In this document: positions 56,351 to 62,794 of the stretch, one piece after another
How positions within the stretch are numbered: position 1 is the first letter of the stretch
How the letters are laid out: every line of letters begins with the position of its first letter
Assembly: GCF_000429325.1 (NCBI RefSeq)
Contig: NZ_KE386886.1
Location: 143,653-207,652 of the forward strand
From: Fundidesulfovibrio putealis DSM 16056
Lineage (GTDB): Bacteria > Desulfobacterota > Desulfovibrionia > Desulfovibrionales > Desulfovibrionaceae
DNA: 64,000 bases
Direction of reading: 5' to 3'
Program-made: the position numbers and the translations under genes
Notes under the pieces: model-generated
What the model was told of the DNA's origin: nothing
Seen by the model: the letters and a program-made list of their open reading frames with translations, nothing else
The model's database searches: none

Positions 56351-58081
56351 TTACTGAGCCTCCACGGCGGCGGAGGGCGGAGCCATAACCGGCAGGACCA
56401 CCGTGAAGGTGGACCCCACCTGCTCCTGGCTGCTGACCGAGACCTCGCCGCCGAGACGTTTGATGATGCCGTAGGTGATGGACAGACCAAGCCCGGTGCC
56501 CTTGCCGCGCTTGGTGGTGAAGAACGGCTCGAAGATGCACTTCATGGTGTCGTCCGACATGCCGCAGCCGTTGTCCTGGATGGAAAAGCCCACGTGCTGC
56601 TCGTCCTGGTTCCAGCTTTTCACCGTGATGGTTCCCTGGTCGGGGATGGCGGCCAGGGCGTTGTTCAGGATGTTCAGGATCACCTGCTGCAACTGCCCCC
56701 GGTCGGACTCGATGCGCCCGAGCTCAGGCTCCAGGTCCAGGGTAAGGCTCACGCTGCGGTGCTCGGCCTCGCGCGCCAGGAAGCTGGCCGTCTCGGTGAT
56801 CACCTCGTTTAAGCTGAGCCCCTCGATCTTCACATCCATGCGCCGGGCGAAGCCGAGCATGCGGTGGGTGATGCCCCGGCAGCGTTCCACGGCCTTTATG
56901 ATGGCCTCCACCTGGGAGAAGAACTTGACGCGGCCCGGGAAGTCCTCCTGAAGGGTCAGGAGATCCTTGAGCAGCCCGGCCTTCTCGTTGATGATGGCCA
57001 GGGGGTTGTTGATCTCGTGGGCCACGCCTGCGGCCAGGCGTCCGATGGAGGAGAGCTTCTGGGCGTGCTCCACCTGCCGGAAGGCCAGGGCGCGCCGCTC
57101 CTCGGACTCGCGCATGCGGTTGACCAGCATGCCCGTGAAGCGCGACACCACGAAGAAGATGGCCATCACCCCCACCAGGAAGACCAGCAGCAGGTCCCCG
57201 CGCAGGTTGTACCAGGCGTTTATCGCGCCCAGGCGCGGCTTGGCGGCCATCAGGATGAAATCCGTGTTGGGGAAATAGGCGTACGTCAGGTACAGCTCGC
57301 GCCCCTGGGGATCGGTGATGGGGATGACCTGCGGCTCGAAGGTGACCGGCGGCAGCGGCAGCGGGCAGGGCTTGAGCACGTCCCCGTAAAAGTATGAGCT
57401 GGTCTGGAGCACGCCCTTGCGGTTCACCATGAAGGCGTCCGAGCCGGGTTCGAGCCCCATGGCCGCGATGATCTTGTCGAACTGCCGGGTGTCCAGCGTG
57501 GCGCGAAGCACCCAGGACTCGCCGGACTCCGAGGTGTGCTGCATGGCGATGACCACGTGGGGCAGGTTCCTAAAGCCCAGGAACACGTCGGAGATGTACT
57601 TGCCGCTGGCGCGCACCTGGGCGAACCAGTCCTGGCTGGAGTAGTCGCGGTTCTTCAGGTCGTAGGGGCCTACGTAGCTCACCTGCCTGCCGTGGGCGTC
57701 GATGAGGCCAAGGTCCACGAACCCCTCGAATTCCTTGCGCATCACCCGGAAGATGCGCCCCAGGTTGCGCTCGTCGGACAGATCCTGGAAGCTGTAGGCC
57801 TGGGCGATGAACCCCACGGTGGAGGCGCGCTCGGCCAGGAAGAGGTCGATGGTGTTGCGGGTCTTGCCGAGCAGCACGCGCAGCGGGTTCTGCACCTCGC
57901 GGGCCATGGTGGTCTGGAACTCGCTGAAGTTGATGACCGCCATGAGCAGGAGCGGCACCAGCGTCACCACGGCCATGAGCCCCACGATCTTGTACTTCAG
58001 CAGATTGTAGCGCTCGGGCGAGATGGCGTCGTCGCTGGTGTGAAGGTCCCGGAAGTGCCGGGTGAAGATGTCACCGAGCAT
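56351..58081 (-). CDS. Membrane sensor histidine kinase (Cache domain)
   Basis: A 576-residue kinase. First span near residues 32-52 (VGLMAVVTLVPLLLMAV), an external Cache-type region with DYSSQDWFAQV, second span near 300-320 (LLLVFLVGVMAIFFVV), then DHp with GVAHEINNPLAIINEKAG, and ATP-binding ILNILNNALAAI, QDNGCGMSD and GKGTGLGLSI. It is orthodox and complete. GGGAGGAAG lies 3 nt before the ATG at 58081; the NifX-like gene's 3' end overlaps it by 11 bp. Confidence 0.93.
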   Translation of the reverse strand: MLGDIFTRHFRDLHTSDDAISPERYNLLKYKIVGLMAVVTLVPLLLMAVINFSEFQTTMAREVQNPLRVLLGKTRNTIDLFLAERASTVGFIAQAYSFQDLSDERNLGRIFRVMRKEFEGFVDLGLIDAHGRQVSYVGPYDLKNRDYSSQDWFAQVRASGKYISDVFLGFRNLPHVVIAMQHTSESGESWVLRATLDTRQFDKIIAAMGLEPGSDAFMVNRKGVLQTSSYFYGDVLKPCPLPLPPVTFEPQVIPITDPQGRELYLTYAYFPNTDFILMAAKPRLGAINAWYNLRGDLLLVFLVGVMAIFFVVSRFTGMLVNRMRESEERRALAFRQVEHAQKLSSIGRLAAGVAHEINNPLAIINEKAGLLKDLLTLQEDFPGRVKFFSQVEAIIKAVERCRGITHRMLGFARRMDVKIEGLSLNEVITETASFLAREAEHRSVSLTLDLEPELGRIESDRGQLQQVILNILNNALAAIPDQGTITVKSWNQDEQHVGFSIQDNGCGMSDDTMKCIFEPFFTTKRGKGTGLGLSITYGIIKRLGGEVSVSSQEQVGSTFTVVLPVMAPPSAAVEAQ

Positions 58082-58442
58082 GGTCTTCCTCCCTGTCGAA
58101 GAGGATGTCGCCGGACTGGAGCGCGCCTTGCGCATAGCGCTCCAGCACGTCGCGGGCCGGGCCTGCCACGTTGTCCAGCACCTCCACCCGCTTCCAGCGC
58201 AGGTAGTGGTAGTACTCCTCTTCTATACCGCCGCAGATGAGCACGTCCACGTCCTTTCGCAGGATCAGGTCGCACAGGCCGTCCGCCGAAGGGTGCGGCA
58301 GGAGGAAATCCTCGGTCTTGATCTCGCCCACATCGCCGTCGCCGTCCTGGATGACGTCGGCCAGCAGGGCCTCGGCCGCCAGATCGAACCGGGGAGCCAC
58401 CTCGTCCTTGAAAAGCGGGATGAGCACGCGCAGGGTCCGCAT
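58071..58442 (-). CDS. NifX/NafY-family (dinitrogenase FeMo-cofactor-type) protein
   Basis: A 123-residue protein of the NifB/NifX/VnfX fold: VLIPLFKDEVAPRFDLAAEALLADV, and VDVLICGGIEEEYYHYL. Family members bind metal-sulfur clusters or cofactors; its role here, in a signalling run without nif genes, is unknown. GGAG lies 7 nt before the ATG and it starts 3 bp after the upstream AAA+ gene's stop. Confidence 0.82.
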   Translation of the reverse strand: MRTLRVLIPLFKDEVAPRFDLAAEALLADVIQDGDGDVGEIKTEDFLLPHPSADGLCDLILRKDVDVLICGGIEEEYYHYLRWKRVEVLDNVAGPARDVLERYAQGALQSGDILFDREEDHAR

Positions 58443-58445
58443 GGC

Positions 58446-59606
58446 CTAGCTCCTCTCCCCGGCGGCGCGCGGCAGCTGCTTGAGCAGGTGCGCGGGCAGG
58501 CAGGCGGGCGGGATGGCGGATTTGTGGCAGACCATGACCGCGAACTCCACGATGTTGCGCAGCTCCCGCACGTTTCCGGGGTAGTCGTGCTCCAGGAGCA
58601 ATGCCCTGGCCTTGGGAGTGAACCCATGCACTTTCTTGCGGAACTTCCCCGCGAACAGTTCCAGGAAGTGCGTCAGCAGAAATTCGATGTCTTCTGGCCG
58701 TTCGCGCAGCGGGGGCAGGTCCAGGCGCAGGGCTCCCAGGCGGTAGGCCAGGTCCTGTCGCAGCTTGCCCGCGCGCACCAGCGCCTCCGGGGACGTGGGC
58801 GACGAGGCGATGATCTTGGCCTGCGAGCGCACCGGAGTCTGCATTCCGGCGGGCAGGATAGTCCCCTCGTCCACGAAGCGCACCAGCCGGGCCTGCAAGG
58901 CCTCGGGCAGCTCCCCAACGTCGGAGAGGTACACCGAGCCCGCTCCCGCCCGTTGGAACGCTCCCAAGGCTATCCCCCCGGACGTCTGCTTGCGGCCGAA
59001 CAGCTCGGCCTCCAGCGTCTCCGGGGGCATGGGGCCGCAGTTCACGCGCACGAACGGTTCGCGCGAGCGCGGCGACACCTTGTGGATGGCCTCGGCCACG
59101 GCGTCCTTGCCGGTTCCGGTCTCGCCGATGACGATGACCGGGTCGTCGGCCTGGGCCATGGCCGGGATCAGGCGCATGATGCGCTCCATCACCGGGCTCT
59201 TGCCCACCAGCTTGCCGATGCCTCCCGGCTCTTCCAGGCGGCGCTCCAGGTCCCTGACGGCGCTCAGGTCCTCCACCAGATCGATGCGGTAAAGGTCCTG
59301 CCCCTTTGTGTCGCGCACGGGGATGACGCTTATGCGCACCGGGATCTTGCGGCGGTGACGGTTTATGATCTCCGTGTCCGCCGGGCCCTGCACCGGGCAG
59401 TGCCGATGGCACAGCCCGGAGCGCAGCACGTGCCGACAGGGCACGCCCCGGACTTCCTCGCGGGCAAAGCCCGTCAGCCGCTCGAGCGCAGCGTTCAGCG
59501 TCACGACCCGGCCCTCCCGGTCCAGGACGGCCACGCCAAGCGGCAGGCCGTCCAGGATGGCCGGGAAGTCGAGGGAAGCGAGGATGCCGGGGGGCACGAA
59601 TGTCAT
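58446..59606 (-). CDS. Degenerate sigma-54-type AAA+ protein with PAS domain
   Basis: A 386-residue protein. An N-terminal PAS-like domain (LDGLPLGVAVLDREGRVVTLN) with CRHVLRSGLCHRHC cysteines is followed by AAA+: Walker A GETGTGKDAVA is intact. But where GAFTGA should be is SGGIALGAFQRAG, the Walker B is VYLSDVGELP instead of LFLDEvGE, and sensor I reads IIASSPTS. It stops soon after YPGNVRELRN with no FIS-type helix-turn-helix. It is thus unlikely to activate sigma-54 promoters and may be a signalling adaptor. Confidence 0.85.
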   Translation of the reverse strand: MTFVPPGILASLDFPAILDGLPLGVAVLDREGRVVTLNAALERLTGFAREEVRGVPCRHVLRSGLCHRHCPVQGPADTEIINRHRRKIPVRISVIPVRDTKGQDLYRIDLVEDLSAVRDLERRLEEPGGIGKLVGKSPVMERIMRLIPAMAQADDPVIVIGETGTGKDAVAEAIHKVSPRSREPFVRVNCGPMPPETLEAELFGRKQTSGGIALGAFQRAGAGSVYLSDVGELPEALQARLVRFVDEGTILPAGMQTPVRSQAKIIASSPTSPEALVRAGKLRQDLAYRLGALRLDLPPLRERPEDIEFLLTHFLELFAGKFRKKVHGFTPKARALLLEHDYPGNVRELRNIVEFAVMVCHKSAIPPACLPAHLLKQLPRAAGERS

Positions 59607-59714
59607 GATGTACGTTCTCCTAGCGTTGGTACTTCGGGTAGAAGGTGCGCCCGGTCGCCGGGCGCGTCGCTAGAATCATTGTGTTCACGGTTAAATACAA
59701 GTCCAATTACGCGT

Positions 59715-60149
59715 TTAGTGCGCGCCGCCGCCAACGATTCCCGAAGCGGCCAGGCTCAGCACCAGCACTTCCAGGAAGGCCAGCAGCGCGAAGACCTTGT
59801 CGCCCTTCTTCAGGAAGGCCGGGATGAGCGGAATGTAGGCGATGATGGTCAGGCCCGCCAGCAGCACGATGCCCGCGAAGTTCAGGAAGTCGCCCTTGCC
59901 CATGAGCACGAGCCAGCCCCAGCCGGTGGGGACGTTGCCCTGCGACAGGTAGGTGCCAACGGGCTGCGACCACAGCACCGTGACCTTCTCCAGGGGGATG
60001 TGGGGGGTCATGATGCCCGCCACGTAAAGGATATAGGTCACCGCCATGAGGGCCAGGCCGCCCCAGCAGCCCCAGAAGAGGATGTCGGCGTAGAGGATCT
60101 GTTCGCGAGGCGTCTCGATGGGCGCACCAACGGTTTTGTTGTCAGCCAT
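59715..60149 (-). CDS. Small membrane protein, partner of TauE/SafE gene
   Basis: A 144-residue protein with about three membrane spans (ILFWGCWGGLALMAVTYILYV, FAGIVLLAGLTIIAYIPLIP, LLAFLEVLVLSLAASGIV). Not otherwise recognised. AAGGAG lies 7 nt before the ATG. It begins 27 bp after the TauE/SafE stop, suggesting a shared complex. Confidence 0.75.
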   Translation of the reverse strand: MADNKTVGAPIETPREQILYADILFWGCWGGLALMAVTYILYVAGIMTPHIPLEKVTVLWSQPVGTYLSQGNVPTGWGWLVLMGKGDFLNFAGIVLLAGLTIIAYIPLIPAFLKKGDKVFALLAFLEVLVLSLAASGIVGGGAH

Positions 60150-60176
60150 GACTAGTCTCCTTAGCTCGTCGAAAAA

Positions 60177-61151
60177 TTAGAAGCCCAGGCCCTTCATGAA
60201 CGCCTTGCCGCCAGAGAACAGCAGCACGCCGATGACCATGTAGCGGATGAACTTGGGTTTGGCCTTGGCCAGCAGCTTAACACCCGCGAACGAGCCGAAC
60301 ATCAGGCCGATGACCGAAGGAATGGCCATGAGCGGGATGACGCAGCCCTGGTTCAGGTAGACCCAGGCGGCGGAGGTGTCGGTGATGGACAGGAGGAACT
60401 TGGAGGTGCCAACGGCCACCTTGAGGGGCGCGCCCATCATCAGGTTGAGCACCGGGACGTTGGCCCAGCCAGCGCCCAGGCCGAACATGCCGGCCATGAC
60501 GCCGATGATGATGAACATCAGCAGGCCCGGCAGGGTGCGGTGGGTCTTCCAGTTGACGGTCTCGCCGGAGGAGGCGTCGAAGTAGGAACCGTTCATGCCC
60601 AGGGCCAGGCCGATGGCGTCCTGCTTGGTGACCACGGGGTAGGCCGTGTTCTTGGAGACCAGCAGCAGCACCGCGATGAACAGGATGGTGCCGCCCAGGC
60701 ACAGCTGGATGACGTTGGTGGGCAGCGCCAGGCCGATCATGGCGCCCACGATGGCGCAGGCGCTGGCGATGAGCGCCACGGGCAGGGCCAGGCGCAGGCT
60801 GGCCAGGTTTCTCTTCAGAAGACCAGGGCCTGCGGCCAGCGCTCCGGCCAGGGCCACCAGGAGGCCCGCGCCGCGCACGAAGTCCAGATGGAACGGGAAG
60901 AATCCGCTGACCAGGGGCACGAACAGCACGCCGCCGCCAACGCCCGCCAGCACCGCGATGATGCCCAGGATGAAACAGAAGAACAGAAGAATTGTAGGCC
61001 ACATCCACCAGGGCCCTTCAGGCGCGCCTGCCGCCTGGGCGGCCTCCACCATGGCCTTGCCGCCGTCCAGGGATGCGGCATAGGCGAACGCCCCCCCCAA
61101 CAGGCCCAGAGCCACCATTACCATTCCGATTCGCAACCAGCTCGATTTCAT
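60177..61151 (-). CDS. TauE/SafE family permease
   Basis: A 324-residue membrane protein with about eight spans. GIIAVLAGVGGGVLFVPLVSGFFPFH and GVMAGMFGLGAGWANVPVLNLMMGAPLKVAVGTSKFLLSITDTSAAW are the two repeated halves of TauE/SafE (DUF81). Members move organosulfonates, sulfite or other anions. The ATG at 61151 fits the N-terminal signal-anchor MKSSWLRIGMVMVALGLLGGAFA. It heads the signalling run and is read away from the sigma-54 activator. Confidence 0.88.
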   Translation of the reverse strand: MKSSWLRIGMVMVALGLLGGAFAYAASLDGGKAMVEAAQAAGAPEGPWWMWPTILLFFCFILGIIAVLAGVGGGVLFVPLVSGFFPFHLDFVRGAGLLVALAGALAAGPGLLKRNLASLRLALPVALIASACAIVGAMIGLALPTNVIQLCLGGTILFIAVLLLVSKNTAYPVVTKQDAIGLALGMNGSYFDASSGETVNWKTHRTLPGLLMFIIIGVMAGMFGLGAGWANVPVLNLMMGAPLKVAVGTSKFLLSITDTSAAWVYLNQGCVIPLMAIPSVIGLMFGSFAGVKLLAKAKPKFIRYMVIGVLLFSGGKAFMKGLGF

Positions 61152-61241
61152 GTTCGCACGCTCTCCCTTGCTTCCAGATTCAGAAAGGACCGTCCGGCGA
61201 AAACGTCGGCGGCACGCCCCCACGCTTGTTCTTTCCTGCAC

Positions 61242-61259
61242 AATCAAGAAGCGTACCAG
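61242..61259 (-). promoter_or_regulatory. Candidate sigma-54 promoter for TauE/SafE gene
   Basis: On the minus strand CTGGTACGCTTCTTGATT places GG and GA ten bases apart, close to the GG-N10-GC of sigma-54 promoters (consensus TGGCACG-N4-TTGC). The -12 GC is GA, a weak point. It lies about 90 bp before the TauE/SafE start and near the candidate activator sites at 61310-61345. Confidence 0.4.
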
Positions 61260-61309
61260 GATGAAACCCGCATGGATCAACGGTTTGCGGGCACCGCTTC
61301 GCGCCAGAA

Positions 61310-61345
61310 CGGCAAGAATCTGCCGGAAGCGGCAAATTATTGCCG
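61310..61345. promoter_or_regulatory. Pair of CGGCA-N6-TGCCG operators
   Basis: CGGCAAGAATCTGCCG (61310-61325) and CGGCAAATTATTGCCG (61330-61345), with centres 20 bp apart, about two helical turns. They lie between the TauE/SafE and sigma-54 activator genes and suit an enhancer (activator) binding array. Confidence 0.7.
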
Positions 61346-61433
61346 CAGGGGTCTTCACATTTTTGAAGCGAGAACGTATCTGAAGGGTGTGAGGCCGGGA
61401 TAATCCAGCGAATTCGAGCAGAACCGGACGGGA

Positions 61434-62477
61434 ATGGGCGACTATATGAAAAACGGCAAAAATTTGCCGCTTCGGCTGGACCTGGACGACCTCCCAGAGG
61501 AAGGCGGCGGCGTCACCGCCGTGCTCATCGGGTCCAGATCCATGCGCGAAGCGCACCAGCTGGCCTCCCAGGTGGCCACGTCGGACGCCCCCGTGCTGCT
61601 CCAGGGCGAGTCCGGAACAGGCAAGGAACTGTTTGCCCGCCTCATTCACGCCATGTCCAACCGCCGGGAGAAACCCTTCGTCCCGGTGAACTGCGGCGTG
61701 CTGCGCGACGAATTATTCGCGGATAAATTTTTCGGGCACGAGGCAGGGGCCTTCACCGGCGCGTCCAAGCAGCAGAAGGGCAGCTTCGAGTTGGCCGGGG
61801 CCGGGACGCTGTTCCTGGACGAGGTGGGCGAAATCCCCCCCAACAACCAGGTGGACTTCCTGCGGGTGCTGGAGCAGCGCACATTCCGGCGTCTGGGCGG
61901 CGAGAAGGAGCTGCCCTTCGAGGCCCGCATTGTGGCCGCCACCAACCGCAACTTCCTGGAGATGGTCAAGGCCGGGCAGTTCCGGGCGGACCTCTACTAC
62001 CGGCTGAACGTGGTGCCGGTGTTCCTGCCGCCGCTCAGGCAGCGCCGCGAGGACATCCCCATCCTGGCCGGGCACTTCCTGGAGCACTTCGGACTGCGCT
62101 ACCACAAGCACGGCATGAGCCTCTCGCCCGAGGCCCTGGCGGTGCTGAGCAGCTACGCCTGGCCGGGCAACGCCCGCGAGCTGCGAAACCTGATCGAGCG
62201 CCTCGTGCTGGTGCACCCCGAGGGGGTCATCGAGGCCCAGGATCTCCCGGTGGAGGTGCAGCCTGGCTCCGCCGTGCAGGTGGAGGAGGCCGGACCCGAC
62301 AGTCTGCTCCTGGACGCAGCCGTGCGCGACGCCGAGATACGGGCCATCATAAGGGCCTTCCGGCACACGCGCGGCAACCGTGCCAAGACCGCCGACGTGC
62401 TGGGGATCTCCCCGCGCACCCTTCGCCACAAGGTGAAGGAGTACTCGCTCAGCCTGGCGCGCTACTCCAAGGGCTGA
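61434..62477 (+). CDS. Sigma-54-dependent transcriptional activator
   Basis: A 347-residue activator without a long sensory domain (only about 35 residues precede the AAA+). GESGTGKELFA is Walker A, GAFTGA is intact in HEAGAFTGASK, LFLDEVGEIP is Walker B, and a C-terminal FIS-type HTH (GNRAKTADVLGISPRTLRHKVKEY) binds DNA. Without a receiver, it may be controlled by another protein or amount. It is divergent from the TauE/SafE operon, the likely target. An ATG at 61446 is an alternative. Confidence 0.9.
   Translation: MGDYMKNGKNLPLRLDLDDLPEEGGGVTAVLIGSRSMREAHQLASQVATSDAPVLLQGESGTGKELFARLIHAMSNRREKPFVPVNCGVLRDELFADKFFGHEAGAFTGASKQQKGSFELAGAGTLFLDEVGEIPPNNQVDFLRVLEQRTFRRLGGEKELPFEARIVAATNRNFLEMVKAGQFRADLYYRLNVVPVFLPPLRQRREDIPILAGHFLEHFGLRYHKHGMSLSPEALAVLSSYAWPGNARELRNLIERLVLVHPEGVIEAQDLPVEVQPGSAVQVEEAGPDSLLLDAAVRDAEIRAIIRAFRHTRGNRAKTADVLGISPRTLRHKVKEYSLSLARYSKG
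61454..61469. promoter_or_regulatory. Third CGGCA-N6-TGCCG site inside activator gene start
   Basis: CGGCAAAAATTTGCCG has the same half-sites as 61310-61345 and lies at codons 7-12 of the activator gene, where binding could repress its own synthesis. Confidence 0.6.
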
Positions 62478-62508
62478 GCACGCCCCACCCGCTGTTCCCG
62501 ACAACATG

Positions 62509-62537
62509 GCCGCCGCTCCGGGCGGCTACACTCTTTT
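62509..62537 (+). terminator. Candidate terminator after sigma-54 activator gene
   Basis: GCCGCC pairs with GGCGGC over GCTCCG, then TACACTCTTTTT. A short stem, so it may be a weak terminator. Confidence 0.5.
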
Positions 62538-62556
62538 TATCTCCCGCCCCCGACTC

Positions 62557-62575
62557 TTTACACCATTTTTACACC
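62557..62575 (+). promoter_or_regulatory. Candidate KdpE box upstream of kdp
   Basis: Two TTTACACC units at 62557-62564 and 62568-62575, an 11-bp repeat unit, with the second continuing CGCCTG. The E. coli KdpE site as I recall it also has TTTTTACACCCCGCC, so this is likely the potassium-response operator for the genes below. kdpDE itself is outside the window. Confidence 0.65.
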
Positions 62576-62618
62576 CGCCTGATTACATATGCCCCATCGA
62601 CACTCATCGGAGGTTGCG

Positions 62619-62708
62619 ATGGACATTCTCTTTGTTTCGCTCACCCTGGCCCTGGTCTTCGGCCTGTTCGGCCTGATCGGGCTGCTCGGCAATCTGGAAA
62701 GGAAATAA
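62619..62708 (+). CDS. 29-residue membrane peptide ahead of kdpF
   Basis: MDILFVSLTLALVFGLFGLI forms a single membrane span, ending LLGNLERK. GGAGG lies 5 nt before the ATG. It is separated from kdpF by 2 bp. It resembles KdpF in size and topology but lacks the YL-x-AL-x-KPE pattern. May be an extra stabilising peptide of the pump or a regulator. Confidence 0.6.
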   Translation: MDILFVSLTLALVFGLFGLIGLLGNLERK

Positions 62709-62710
62709 CC

Positions 62711-62794
62711 ATGGACAGCCTGGCCCTCACCCTTGCCGCCGTCCTGTTCGTGTACCTGCTGGCGGCGCTGTGCAAACCGGAGTGGTTCGAATGA
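62711..62794 (+). CDS. kdpF: K+-transporting ATPase subunit KdpF
   Basis: A 27-residue peptide: one span then the KdpF end LLAALCKPEWFE. KdpF stabilises KdpABC. Its stop overlaps the kdpA start in an ATGA junction (62791-62794). Confidence 0.85.
   Translation: MDSLALTLAAVLFVYLLAALCKPEWFE

Noticed and set aside
58281-58442. Possible nif locus from the NifX-like gene
   Set aside because: No other nif-type gene lies nearby; the NifX/NafY fold is found in many proteins unrelated to nitrogen fixation.
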